Shown here piece after piece: positions 8,984 to 17,807 of a stretch of DNA of 64,000 bases. Source of the stretch: Spongiivirga citrea (GTDB taxonomy: Bacteria; Bacteroidota; Bacteroidia; Flavobacteriales; Flavobacteriaceae); assembly GCF_010671565.1 (NCBI RefSeq), contig NZ_JAABOQ010000002.1, positions 620,001-684,000 on the forward strand, in the 5' to 3' direction. Position numbers and translations under genes: made by a program. The stretch's first letter is position 1; the number at the start of each line of letters is the position of its first letter. Under the pieces are notes generated by a model. It was given only the letters and a program-made list of their open reading frames with translations, searched no databases and was not told where the DNA came from.

Positions 8984-10190
8984 AGTATATAGCCAAGCAC
9001 TTAATGAAACCATAAAAGTAAACCGCATCATTGGGCATATTAAGGGAAGTCAACCCGGTACTACCTTGATTTTCATGGCGGGTATGCACGGTAATGAACC
9101 CGCTGGTGTATTTGCAATAAAGCAGGTTCTTGATGAGATTGAAGCAAATAAAATTCCTATTTGCGGAAATATCTATGCGATAAGCGGCAATTTATGGGCG
9201 CTCGATTATGGTAAACGGTATCATGAAAACGACCTTAATAGGCTTTGGACAAAAGAGCGTATACAAGCATTACTTGACGGAAGCCTTACGGTTAGCAGTG
9301 AAGATATCGCCCAGCAAATAGCAATTTACAATGAAATAACAAAAATTCTCAAAATTGAGAATGGCCCATTTTATTTCATGGATTTGCATACCACATCGAG
9401 CGAAACAATTCCGTTTGCGGTTGTAAACGATAGTTTGCTTAATCGCAAATTCACTATGCAATATCCTGTGCCTCTTATATTGGGGATTGAAGAATATCTA
9501 GAAGGACCACTGTTAAGCTATATCAATGAATTGGGGTATGTAGCCTTTGGTTATGAAAGTGGGCAGCATAATGACATTTCATCTATTCATAATCACATTG
9601 CTTTTATCTATTTAACACTTGTTTTTTCTGAAAGTGTTAGCAAAGATGATATTGATTTTTATCATTATTATGAATTGTTGGCCAAGACATCAGTAGATTC
9701 TAAAGATGTATATGAGATTTACTACCGTTACAAGATTAAGCCAAGCGAAACCTTTAAGATGGAACCTGGGTTTGTCAATTTTCAACATGTAAAAAAGGGA
9801 GAGCAATTAGCTACAAGAAATGGTGCCCCTATCTTTGCACATAAAAACGGCCGCATCTTTATGCCTCTTTATCAAAGTCAGGGTGATGAAGGATATTTTT
9901 CTATCCAACGAATTCCACGATTTATTCTTCACCTTTCTGCTATACTTCGCAACATCCATTTTGATAAAATTTTACCGCTATTACCAGGTATTAAATGGGC
10001 TTCGGATAAGCGCGATACATTAATAGTAAATCGTAAAATAGCTAGATTTTTTGCCAAGCAATTCTTTCATCTTCTAGGATATAGAAGTAAGAAAATTGAT
10101 AAAACACATTTAAGAATTAATAGCAGAGAAACAGCTTCACGAGATGATGATTACAGACATGCCAATTGGTACAATTGGAAAAATAGTTAG
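8976..10190 (+). CDS. Succinylglutamate desuccinylase/aspartoacylase-family hydrolase
   Basis: 404-residue M14-related zinc hydrolase. The zinc ligands are visible in GMHGNEPAG (His and Glu, about 37-40) and MDLHTTS (His, about 138). A C-terminal beta domain follows. The family removes an acyl group from an N-acyl amino acid or cleaves an amide. The start ATG 8976 overlaps the stop of the GCS2-CBS gene (ATGACTGA), which argues for coupled expression and perhaps a ligase/hydrolase pair acting on the same amide. The 3' end faces the D-LDH gene across 4 bp with no terminator hairpin that I can see. Confidence 0.85.
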   Translation: MTEVYSQALNETIKVNRIIGHIKGSQPGTTLIFMAGMHGNEPAGVFAIKQVLDEIEANKIPICGNIYAISGNLWALDYGKRYHENDLNRLWTKERIQALLDGSLTVSSEDIAQQIAIYNEITKILKIENGPFYFMDLHTTSSETIPFAVVNDSLLNRKFTMQYPVPLILGIEEYLEGPLLSYINELGYVAFGYESGQHNDISSIHNHIAFIYLTLVFSESVSKDDIDFYHYYELLAKTSVDSKDVYEIYYRYKIKPSETFKMEPGFVNFQHVKKGEQLATRNGAPIFAHKNGRIFMPLYQSQGDEGYFSIQRIPRFILHLSAILRNIHFDKILPLLPGIKWASDKRDTLIVNRKIARFFAKQFFHLLGYRSKKIDKTHLRINSRETASRDDDYRHANWYNWKNS

Positions 10191-10194
10191 AAAC

Positions 10195-11184
10195 CTAGAC
10201 AAGCTCGTTTTCCGAATGATTGCCTTTATTCCAGCGGATCAAATTATGTATAGTTATTTCGGCAATGTTGGTCAGCGCTTCTTTAGTAGCGAATGCCTGG
10301 TGCGGTGTTAGTAATACTTTAGGATGATGTATAAGTGCTGCTAAGTCTTCGTCTTGTATCTTATTTGAAGAGTGATCATAAAAAAACACTCCACTCTCCT
10401 TTTCATAAACATCAGTCGCATATCCGCCTAATTTATCAGAATTTAATGCTTGTAATATCGCCTTTGTTTTGACGATGGCTCCTCTTGCGATATTTACGAT
10501 AATTGTATTCTTTTTGACCTTCTTAAGGAAGGTTTCATCTATTAAATAATGAGTTTGTGAAGTAAGCGGTAAACTAACAATAATGATATCAGCCTGCCTG
10601 CATATAGCTTCTTTTGATACATATTCCACGGAAAAATTTTTTACCAATTCGTCATTAATAATTTTGTCATTTGCGAGAATATTACAATCAAAACCGTGGG
10701 CAATTTTGGTAATAACGCTTCCTATTTTTCCAGTTCCTAAAATGCCTACCGTTTTACTCTCTAAATTGAATCCAACAAGACCGTCTAGTGTAAAGTTATT
10801 TTCGGCAAGTTGTTTATTTGCAAGTACCAGATGCCTGTTAATACCCAACAAAAGTGCAATAGCATGTTCGGCAATCGCGTTTGGCGAATACTTGGGCACA
10901 TTGGCTACTTTAAAGCCAAAATGCTTAGCGATTTTTAGGTTTACATTATCAAAACCTGCTGAACGTAAGCTGATAAATTTCACGCCAAAATCGCGCAGCT
11001 TCTCTAACACTATGGCCGAGACATCATCAGCTGAAAACACTGAAACTGCCCTAAAACCAACTGCCCTAGCTGCTGTTTCCGAGGTAAGTCTTTCTGAAGT
11101 AAATTCTAATGAAAGAGAAGAATTTGAGGCAGACTTTAAAAAGGGAATCTCAAAGGGTTTGGCGCTATAAATAAGCACTTTCAT
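10195..11184 (-). CDS. D-lactate dehydrogenase-like 2-hydroxyacid dehydrogenase
   Basis: 329 residues, the usual length of fermentative D-LDH (LdhA type). The NAD loop is GTGKIG (150-155). The catalytic residues line up as Arg234 in NIARGAIV, Glu261 in DVYE and His295 in TPHQAF. LRSAGFDNV (73-81) is the substrate loop. It would reduce pyruvate to D-lactate with NADH, which regenerates NAD when respiration is limited. It is the last gene of a minus-strand operon beginning at the small heat-shock gene, with a start overlapping the stop of the upstream lipoprotein by 4 bp. Confidence 0.88.
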   Translation of the reverse strand: MKVLIYSAKPFEIPFLKSASNSSLSLEFTSERLTSETAARAVGFRAVSVFSADDVSAIVLEKLRDFGVKFISLRSAGFDNVNLKIAKHFGFKVANVPKYSPNAIAEHAIALLLGINRHLVLANKQLAENNFTLDGLVGFNLESKTVGILGTGKIGSVITKIAHGFDCNILANDKIINDELVKNFSVEYVSKEAICRQADIIIVSLPLTSQTHYLIDETFLKKVKKNTIIVNIARGAIVKTKAILQALNSDKLGGYATDVYEKESGVFFYDHSSNKIQDEDLAALIHHPKVLLTPHQAFATKEALTNIAEITIHNLIRWNKGNHSENELV

Positions 11185-11816
11185 AATGCAGAAACTAATA
11201 GTTGATTATCCTTAAGTCCTTTAAAAAGAATATTGAGATATTTATTAATATTTCTATTCACATTATCTGCATCTACTACCTCGATTTCTCCTCGCCATAA
11301 TAGTTCCCGTTCTTTTCCCGGACAGATACAGTATAGTGAAGTTTCCGTATTATAAACGGTGTAAGATTGTTTCTGCTCGTTTAAATACAAATGCTGATTA
11401 CTAAAGTAATAGTCTTCGAATGTGTGAAACTCTCTGCCCAAATTATTATATGATTGTATAATTGAAACCTTGTCTTCTTTACCAATCACCTTGGCGAATA
11501 ATATCGCATCGAAGCCAGCATCTAATAACTGGTTCTCAATGTTATTTAGTTGTTCTAATGATTGTTTGTTATTGGTAAAAGACGATTCGAAAAAATCGAT
11601 GCTTTTAACTGCCCGTACATTTTGTTTTTCTAAACTCTTGACTACCCTCTTTTCAAATATTTCCCTTACATCCTCATCTGGAGTTATTCCAATAACAAGG
11701 ACCTTATTAGCTTCAAAAGAAACCGTTTCGGGATTTTTATACTGCTGTACCATTTTACTAGATGAACAACTAATTAGCATGGTAATAGCAAATATTAAAA
11801 GAAGTAGATTTTTCAT
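11181..11816 (-). CDS. Hypothetical lipoprotein, paralogue of the 28.0 kb lipoprotein
   Basis: 211 residues with an SPII signal peptide (lipobox LISC, Cys about 17). The mature part begins with a beta strand VLVIGITPDEDVREIFEKRV and has a DAGFDAILFAKVIG segment, an arrangement like nucleotide- or polymer-free Rossmann-like lipoproteins of unknown role. It resembles the lipoprotein at 27997-28578 in length, signal type and order of segments. It sits between the coiled-coil gene and the D-LDH gene. The function is unknown, but both copies lie in operons with stress genes. Confidence 0.75.
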   Translation of the reverse strand: MKNLLLLIFAITMLISCSSSKMVQQYKNPETVSFEANKVLVIGITPDEDVREIFEKRVVKSLEKQNVRAVKSIDFFESSFTNNKQSLEQLNNIENQLLDAGFDAILFAKVIGKEDKVSIIQSYNNLGREFHTFEDYYFSNQHLYLNEQKQSYTVYNTETSLYCICPGKERELLWRGEIEVVDADNVNRNINKYLNILFKGLKDNQLLVSAL

Positions 11817-11827
11817 GACATTTAGTT

Positions 11828-12271
11828 TCAGTTGAGTAATCTTTTTTGTTTGTTCGATTTCATTATGGCGCTGATGAGTTTAAATATCTTTTTCTTCAGT
11901 TTCTTGAACCTAGCGTTATATCCTATAACCTTGAACATAAGGTCATAGTGTTCGGCTTTATAATCTTTTAGCTCGTTAGGAACGTCGATATCATCCATTA
12001 ATATCTGGAGTTTATTTCTATGAATTTTAGCTTGTGCAATTAAAGGTTGAAGCTCTTTTTGCTGGGCAATAAGTGTACCCACAATTGCTTTACTCTCTTC
12101 AAAGGTTTCTCCAGAAATAAGTTGAATCGTATGCTCTTTTATAAGTTGGTTAAGAAAATCTAGTTCATCATTAATGAATTCTAATTGCGAAATGCATCCT
12201 GAAGTATCCTCATGCAGTCCGTCAGGATTACGCCATTCGATATATTTAATATGTGTAGGATTTACATTCAT
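11828..12271 (-). CDS. Hypothetical coiled-coil protein
   Basis: 147 residues, starting at ATG 12271 behind an AAAGAAG sequence. A longer TTG start at 12295 is possible but less likely. The N-terminus IKYIEWRNPDGLHEDTSG is followed by helical, Leu- and Lys-rich segments that suggest a cytoplasmic coiled coil. There is no signal peptide. It lies 45-70 bp after the small heat-shock gene and 11 bp before the lipoprotein gene, so it is probably in the same operon. The family is not recognised. Confidence 0.7.
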   Translation of the reverse strand: MNVNPTHIKYIEWRNPDGLHEDTSGCISQLEFINDELDFLNQLIKEHTIQLISGETFEESKAIVGTLIAQQKELQPLIAQAKIHRNKLQILMDDIDVPNELKDYKAEHYDLMFKVIGYNARFKKLKKKIFKLISAIMKSNKQKRLLN

Positions 12272-12339
12272 CTTCTTTAGTATTAAAAAGGGCAAAAAAC
12301 AACTAGTAGATCTGCCTTCTGCCCTTCATATCAAGGATG

Positions 12340-12786
12340 TTAAACTATCTCAATCATTTTCTTCGCAGGTTCAATAGCCTTCTCCGATTTGGCTAGTTGA
12401 AGTTTTAGCAATCCATTATTATAGGTAGCTTTCACTTCTTTTTCTTGGTCGACAGATGATGGCATCGTCAACTTGCGGTCAAAAGAGTTATAACTAAACT
12501 CTTTACGTGTGTAACCATTTTCGTTTTCCTCAATATCTTCTTTACTCTTTTCGGCACATACATGAAGAATGTCGTTTTCAAGAGAGACCTCGATCTCTTT
12601 TTTTGAGAAGCCAGGTACGGCCAACTCGATTTCAAAATTATCGGTATTCTCTTTTACATTCATCGCTGGTAAATTACGATCTCTAATAAAGAAATCATCT
12701 GAGAAAAAATCATCGGTATCAAACCAATTTGCAATTCCGTCATTTAGCCACGGAAATCTTCTTTTGTTGAATTTTACTAATGACAT
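12340..12786 (-). CDS. Small heat-shock protein, Hsp20/alpha-crystallin family
   Basis: 148 residues. The alpha-crystallin domain spans about 38-135, with MNVKENTDNFEIELAVPGFSKKEIEVSLEN at its start and the strand-7 Leu-Lys-Leu motif GLLKLQL near 128-134. It is an ATP-independent holdase that keeps unfolded proteins soluble. It is the first gene of a four-gene minus-strand operon (Hsp20, coiled-coil protein, lipoprotein, D-LDH) and has a TGAY-N4-RTCA site upstream. Its presence next to Usp genes is typical of growth-arrest regulons. Confidence 0.93.
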   Translation of the reverse strand: MSLVKFNKRRFPWLNDGIANWFDTDDFFSDDFFIRDRNLPAMNVKENTDNFEIELAVPGFSKKEIEVSLENDILHVCAEKSKEDIEENENGYTRKEFSYNSFDRKLTMPSSVDQEKEVKATYNNGLLKLQLAKSEKAIEPAKKMIEIV

Positions 12787-12824
12787 AATGTTGTGTTTTT
12801 GGTGTTACTAACTAATTGATATTA

Positions 12825-12867
12825 TAAAGTTACACTAGTATGTATGTGTACGAAATGACAATTATCA
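12825..12867 (-). promoter_or_regulatory. FNR/CRP-type site plus -7 box for hsp20 operon
   Basis: On the minus strand, TGATAATTGTCA (plus-strand TGACAATTATCA, 12856-12867) is followed by a -7-like TAACTTTA from 12832 to 12825, with 29.5 bp from palindrome centre to box start. The ATG is at 12786. Confidence 0.75.
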
Positions 12868-12943
12868 GTTTTGATTCTGCTACGATTTGTTGCTGCGATA
12901 CTTAATAAATAATGGAGCTTAACGAAAAAGAAACCCGACAATC

Positions 12944-14314
12944 TCAAATCAAAATTTCAGCACAATCGCCTATTTTAGGAATAGCAACCTTCCAAGAAAA
13001 AGTATCATTTAGTTTTACTCTAAAGGCATCTAAGGCTGAAGGTTCGCCATGTATCAAAAAGACTTCTTCGGGAATATTTTTAACCTTGCTTAACCAAAAT
13101 AAAAGGTCGTTCTGATCTGCGTGCGCTGACAAACTTTCAATATGATGAATAGCCGCTTTTACTGAATACCATTTTCCAAAAAACTTAAGTTCATGAGCGC
13201 CGTCTAATAATTGCCTTCCCCTTGTACCTTCCGCCTGATATCCTACCAATAACACCGTGGTTTTAATATCATCAATACCCTGCTTTAAATAAGTTAGCAC
13301 ACGTCCTCCTGTAACCATCCCGCTGCCAGCAATAACAATTTTTGGCCTAGGATCATCAATAGTTTCCCAAGTCTCGCGATACGATCTAACAATATGCATT
13401 CGTTTCTTCATTGAATGAAATTCATCCATTGGAATTTTATGCCATTCTGGAAATCGTTCGAAGACTGATAGTACATTGTTCCCCATTGGACTATCGACAA
13501 AAATGGGAATATTAGGTATTCGACGCTCTCGATATAGCTTAAAAAGTATATACATTAACGCCTGTAAGCGCTCTACAGCAAAAGATGGAATAATTAATGA
13601 TCCGCGATTATGAATGGTGTGGTTGATGAGCGTGACAAGTTTTTCTGTGACACTCTCGGTGGGATGTAACTTGTTACCATAGGTGCTTTCTATAAACAAA
13701 TAATCAATCCATTCTGGCTTTTGTGGTGCATCTAGTAGTAGATCATCCGTTCTTCCTATATCTCCTGAAAAAACCATTCTTTTTCCAAAAACATCGAGTT
13801 CAATGAATGTAGCCCCTATAATATGACCATTATATCGAAACCGATATCTTATATTTTTCGATAGTTGACACCAAATATCTAATGCGGAAGTTTTCATTAA
13901 ACTAATTGTTCTCTCGGCATCTTCTATTGTGTAAAAGGGTTCTGCTGGATCGTGTTTAGAATATCCATTCTCATTGGCCCTTTTAGCATCTTCTTCATGA
14001 ATCTTACCGCTATCTTTTAATATAATCTCGGTTATAGCAATAGTCGGTGCAGTTCCAATAATTTCACCTTTAAAACCCTGCTGAAACAATCGTGGTAGGT
14101 ATCCAGTATGATCTAAGTGGCCGTGGGTTAATAAAACGGTATCAATCGTTGTTACATCAAAAGAGAAAGGGTTCCAGTTTTGCTCTCGCAGCTCCTTAAT
14201 ACCTTGAAACATACCACAATCAATCATAAGATTACATTCCGAAGTCTCAATAATGAATTTAGAACCTGTAACCGTACCTGCTCCTCCTAAAAAATGAATC
14301 TTAATGCTGTTCAT
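12944..14314 (-). CDS. Metallo-beta-lactamase/beta-CASP RNase-like protein
   Basis: 456 residues of the CPSF73/YSH1-like bacterial group. Motif 2 HGHLDH is at 64-69. Further motifs are SGDIGR, the beta-CASP segment (about 210-340), SGMVTGGR, GYQAEGTRGR and LSAHADQNDLL. All of the zinc ligands expected for this group appear present, so it should be an active two-zinc nuclease, probably an RNA exo- or endonuclease. It overlaps the upstream ATP-cone nuclease gene by 14 bp, which supports a shared function, and follows a Usp gene in the same operon. Confidence 0.9.
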   Translation of the reverse strand: MNSIKIHFLGGAGTVTGSKFIIETSECNLMIDCGMFQGIKELREQNWNPFSFDVTTIDTVLLTHGHLDHTGYLPRLFQQGFKGEIIGTAPTIAITEIILKDSGKIHEEDAKRANENGYSKHDPAEPFYTIEDAERTISLMKTSALDIWCQLSKNIRYRFRYNGHIIGATFIELDVFGKRMVFSGDIGRTDDLLLDAPQKPEWIDYLFIESTYGNKLHPTESVTEKLVTLINHTIHNRGSLIIPSFAVERLQALMYILFKLYRERRIPNIPIFVDSPMGNNVLSVFERFPEWHKIPMDEFHSMKKRMHIVRSYRETWETIDDPRPKIVIAGSGMVTGGRVLTYLKQGIDDIKTTVLLVGYQAEGTRGRQLLDGAHELKFFGKWYSVKAAIHHIESLSAHADQNDLLFWLSKVKNIPEEVFLIHGEPSALDAFRVKLNDTFSWKVAIPKIGDCAEILI

Positions 14315-15155
14315 TTACTGAAGTTTCGCTGCAAAGCAGCTTGATTTCACTTATAATGTTCGATTTTCTCTCCTCAGAAACTCCTAGATGATCTAAATAA
14401 AATGTGTCTTTTAAAAGTTGCCTGCACAATACAATATCACGACCCAACAAGAACTGTTTTTCACTATTGGTCAACAAAGTAGAAACAGTAATTGGATATA
14501 ATCCTAAGCGGTCAATTCTGTCTTTAAGTCCATTGTTTTTCGGAAAATCCCAGCTTAATAGCTGGAGCCCAGAACAGGTTCCATAGGCGATTGCATCTTT
14601 TGTAAACTGTGTGTTCGTAACTACCCAGCCATCAGTCGGGCAATTATTTCCATTCTCATAATTTGCAATTATATCACTGTATCTAGAGTGTATATAAAGG
14701 GGAACTTTGACATCACATTTATTCTTTCTATCACTATGAAATTTGCATTCTATAATGATATGCTCCTCATCCTTTTCGGCAACAACATCGACCTCATGAC
14801 TAACGCATTTACCTTGAAGTATTTGGCCGACTTTAACCTGGTACCCCGCATATTGTAAAATAGCTGCAACAAAACGTTCAAACGGAAAGCCCGTAGGTCC
14901 AAACTCATATATTGCCTTTTTTAATTTGTATTTAGAGGCATAAATAGACTTACTCTTCTTTAGCAAAGCGAACGCCCTATTATAAATTTCTTTGGTGGAA
15001 ATTCCTTGATAAAGCTCATCTCGTACCGCATCTATTATCTGCGAGACAGTATGCTCTTCGGCACCACTTCTCCGTAAGGATTTTTTTAGTTTGGGTATAG
15101 AAAATCGTACCTTTTCACCCGATGCTTTAACTATCGTGAACTCCTCTTCTTTCAT
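14301..15155 (-). CDS. ATP-cone domain fused to Mrr-like PD-(D/E)xK nuclease
   Basis: 284 residues. Residues 5-88 form an ATP-cone (IVKASGEKVRFSIPKLKKSL and the GISTKEIYNRAFALL block), the nucleotide-sensing module known from ribonucleotide reductase and NrdR. Residues 90-220 are a restriction-endonuclease-like fold with Glu93 (FERF), Asp123 (EVDVV) and Glu136-x-Lys138 (ECK). A short helical tail follows. I infer a nuclease gated by ATP or dATP level. It lies 18 bp after the Usp gene and overlaps the beta-CASP gene. This is not a classical restriction system: no methylase is near. Confidence 0.85.
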   Translation of the reverse strand: MKEEEFTIVKASGEKVRFSIPKLKKSLRRSGAEEHTVSQIIDAVRDELYQGISTKEIYNRAFALLKKSKSIYASKYKLKKAIYEFGPTGFPFERFVAAILQYAGYQVKVGQILQGKCVSHEVDVVAEKDEEHIIIECKFHSDRKNKCDVKVPLYIHSRYSDIIANYENGNNCPTDGWVVTNTQFTKDAIAYGTCSGLQLLSWDFPKNNGLKDRIDRLGLYPITVSTLLTNSEKQFLLGRDIVLCRQLLKDTFYLDHLGVSEERKSNIISEIKLLCSETSVNEQH

Positions 15156-15173
15156 GAAATTAGTATATCAATT

Positions 15174-16025
15174 CTAATTTCTGAGATCGTGTAATGCGAG
15201 TACAGGAACTTTCGAACTATAGCCTAAGTCTTTTACCATGGGTTTGGTAAGAACAGAACCGAAGAATGCATGTTTTTTATTGATAAAGACGATCATTTCA
15301 CTTTCTCGGCTTTGAACGAATAGTTTTAAACCATTGTTGACATTTGTATTTTCTAAATAATGAAATGAATACTCAAGCCCGTCTAGGCATTCTTCTAACA
15401 ATGCCTTCTTTTCAATTTGGTCTTGAGATAGCTCATCTTCTTTAGAAATATGTAACACGCGAATAGGTGCATTGGTAATCTTTGCTATTTCGTATAAATG
15501 CGTTAATTCTCTGCGTTTGTAATGTGTTTTAAAGCTTGTAGGAAAAACGATCTCGTTGGGTTCTTTAAATGTCACATCTGCAGGAATCATAAGGACTGGG
15601 CAGTTTCTTACCTTTTCCATCATATCGATAGTATTACTACCCAAAATAGTGTCTAAATCATTGGTTTCACCTTTATTACTTACTATAACGAGTTCAATAT
15701 CTTTGGCTTCAATACAGTTTTTGACCGCATCAAGCGGGCTATCAAAAACACTTGCGGTAAAGTAGTTATGGTCACGATTTTCACCATGAGCCTTTATTTG
15801 CAACAATATTTTTTTAAGCCCCATTTGAGATTTCTTTTTTGATCTTTCGAACAATGTTTCTCCCTCGTCGGGAACAACCAAAATATCTTGGATATAGGTA
15901 CTTGCGTTGAAGGCATTAAGAAGGTAAAAATCTACTAACTCATTTTTATACAATTCTATAGCGTATGCAATGGCATTCCAAGAGTTTTTCGAAAAATCTG
16001 TCGGTAACAATATCTTTTTTTTCAT
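15174..16025 (-). CDS. Universal stress protein, two UspA domains
   Basis: 283 residues. Domain 1 (1-150) opens KKKILLPTDFSKNSWNAIAY and carries NKGETNDLDTILGSNT, a nearly complete nucleotide motif. Domain 2 (about 155-283) is degenerate. ATG 16025 is used, because a longer start at 16064 falls within the predicted promoter. It is the first gene of the operon with the ATP-cone nuclease and the beta-CASP protein. Confidence 0.92.
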   Translation of the reverse strand: MKKKILLPTDFSKNSWNAIAYAIELYKNELVDFYLLNAFNASTYIQDILVVPDEGETLFERSKKKSQMGLKKILLQIKAHGENRDHNYFTASVFDSPLDAVKNCIEAKDIELVIVSNKGETNDLDTILGSNTIDMMEKVRNCPVLMIPADVTFKEPNEIVFPTSFKTHYKRRELTHLYEIAKITNAPIRVLHISKEDELSQDQIEKKALLEECLDGLEYSFHYLENTNVNNGLKLFVQSRESEMIVFINKKHAFFGSVLTKPMVKDLGYSSKVPVLALHDLRN

Positions 16026-16051
16026 CACATTACTTTTTCCAGTTATACTGA

Positions 16052-16094
16052 TAAATATAGACACCCAAAGTGTTGAAAACTATGATAAATATCA
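16052..16094 (-). promoter_or_regulatory. FNR/CRP-type site plus -7 box for usp/nuclease operon
   Basis: TGATAAATATCA (plus strand 16083-16094) with minus-strand -7-like TATATTTA from 16059 to 16052, spacing 29.5 bp. It overlaps the 3' end of the next Usp gene by 3 bp. Confidence 0.75.
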
Positions 16095-16928
16095 GGCTGT
16101 ATTTGGTATAACTATAAAAGGAATTGAAATGTTTCTTGAGACATCTTTCACCACTTTTTCCCTAAAAAGACTATTAATAAAACCGTGTTTATAATAAGTC
16201 AGGGCTAGCATATCAAGCGGTTCTTTTTCAATATATTCCTGTAAAGCTTCATACTTACTGGCAGATTCAGGAATCCAATTAAATTCAGGATTGCAATGCT
16301 TTGCTATTTTAAATAGGTGATTGAAATTTGCTTTTTGATTTTCACTAAATTTTTTATCCATTGATATATAGATCACCTTTAAATCAGTATTGAAACGCTT
16401 CGTAAGACCCAACAAAAATTCAATCTGACTTATATCGTATTTATTTTTAAACCCTGTTGCTAAGCCTATTTTTCGTGGTGCAACATAGTCTATTTCATTT
16501 GGGATAATTAGTAAAGGTATGGTTTGAATTTTCTTAATTACTTTAAAACTATTACTTCCAAGAAATACATTATTTGAGTCCGTTTTTCCTCTAGTACCCA
16601 TTACCACCAAATCGATACTTTTTTTATTAGTAATTTGTTTTACTGCTTTAATTAGACTTAGAGAAGTCACCTTTATTTTAAAAGTGTGTTCTGTTGTTTC
16701 AAGGTCTCCTATAAGTTTATGTTGTACTGCCAAGCAGTTGGCTTTTGCTTTTTGATAGAAATTGCTAACTTCTTTTTTAGAAATACTGGTTGAATAACTC
16801 ACAACATCATCCTCAAAAGAATTTAGAATAATAAATTGAGAAGGTTCGTCCTCAAATAGCTTTGCTGCATAAAACAGAGCGCTATAGGCATTATAGGAAA
16901 AGTCAGTAAGTACAAGAATCGTTTTCAT
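16092..16928 (-). CDS. Universal stress protein, two UspA domains
   Basis: 278 residues. Domain 1 has the full nucleotide motif GTRGKTDSNNVFLGSNS. Domain 2 is a degenerate copy ending SIPFIVIPNTA. It starts 7 bp after the stop of the preceding Usp gene (16936-17793), so it is the third Usp of a three-gene operon led from 18656. Its sequence differs clearly from its neighbours, so the cluster is an old duplication. Confidence 0.92.
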   Translation of the reverse strand: MKTILVLTDFSYNAYSALFYAAKLFEDEPSQFIILNSFEDDVVSYSTSISKKEVSNFYQKAKANCLAVQHKLIGDLETTEHTFKIKVTSLSLIKAVKQITNKKSIDLVVMGTRGKTDSNNVFLGSNSFKVIKKIQTIPLLIIPNEIDYVAPRKIGLATGFKNKYDISQIEFLLGLTKRFNTDLKVIYISMDKKFSENQKANFNHLFKIAKHCNPEFNWIPESASKYEALQEYIEKEPLDMLALTYYKHGFINSLFREKVVKDVSRNISIPFIVIPNTA

Positions 16929-16935
16929 ATTAGTC

Positions 16936-17793
16936 TCACTTCATTCGTTCTACAGATGGTATTACTAAAAAGGGCACGTTGGTATGATATACCATTTGAT
17001 TAATTATTGGGCGAAATAGTATATTTTCAAACAAGTTATGTTTGTTATGAATCATCACTAAAAAGTTGACCTTATGCTTGGTTTCAAAAGCCTCTATAGC
17101 CTCTATAAGATCCTGTCCTTCTGCTATATGAAATAAGTGCGCACTACCAGTGAAGAAATCGTCTAAAAATGCTTTAACTTCTTCTTGCTTCTCATCTAAG
17201 GGAACACTGTAGTAGGCATTTAGTATATGGAGTCTAGAATTATGTTCATCACAGAAACTTCTGAGCAATGGCAAGTATTTGTTAGATTTATTCAGCTTAT
17301 AATCCGTTGGAAATAAGATTTCTTTAGGTGTCTCATATTTAAAGTCAGATGGTACCGCTATAACTGGGCATTTCAATTTTTTTATGGCATACATCGTATT
17401 GGTACCAATAAATATTTCTTTTGCTCCTGTAGCACCCTTTGTTCCCATAATTACTACATCAATATCTTTTTCGGAAATAAGGTTTTTCATTTCTGATACT
17501 AAGAGATTGAATGACGCAATTGAAAAATAGCTATGATTGGCATTAGGGTAGTCTTTCTGCAATCTTGCCTCTATCTTTTTAAGTTGTCTTTTGGCAGTAG
17601 CTTGTTCTATTTCCTGAAGCTTAAGTGCCGAATAGGCGTCGAATAAACCTCCGGCATGAGCACTTGAGGTTGAAGGAGTAAATGTGTGCATTAGATAAAA
17701 TTCACATTCAACATCCCGATACAATTGAACCGCATACGATATGGCATTGTACGCGTTTTCTGAAAAATCCGTGGGCAATAATATTCGTTTCAT
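16936..17793 (-). CDS. Universal stress protein, two UspA domains
   Basis: 285 residues. Domain 1 carries GTKGATGAKEIFIGTNT, the best-preserved G-2x-G-9x-G-T motif of the tandem cluster, and the insert HAGGLFDAYSALKLQEIEQA (about 46-65). Domain 2 is less conserved and lacks the Gly motif. It lies 14 bp after the upstream Usp gene and 7 bp before the next, so co-transcription is very likely. Confidence 0.93.
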   Translation of the reverse strand: MKRILLPTDFSENAYNAISYAVQLYRDVECEFYLMHTFTPSTSSAHAGGLFDAYSALKLQEIEQATAKRQLKKIEARLQKDYPNANHSYFSIASFNLLVSEMKNLISEKDIDVVIMGTKGATGAKEIFIGTNTMYAIKKLKCPVIAVPSDFKYETPKEILFPTDYKLNKSNKYLPLLRSFCDEHNSRLHILNAYYSVPLDEKQEEVKAFLDDFFTGSAHLFHIAEGQDLIEAIEAFETKHKVNFLVMIHNKHNLFENILFRPIINQMVYHTNVPFLVIPSVERMK

Positions 17794-17807
17794 TTTGCAG
17801 TATTTTA

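Noticed and set aside
12912-13115. Rightward 67-residue reading frame near the beta-CASP gene
   Set aside because: It lies almost fully inside the real minus-strand beta-CASP gene and has no family pattern.
14301-15155. Restriction-modification system
   Set aside because: A nuclease domain is present, but there is no methyltransferase or specificity gene in the neighbourhood.
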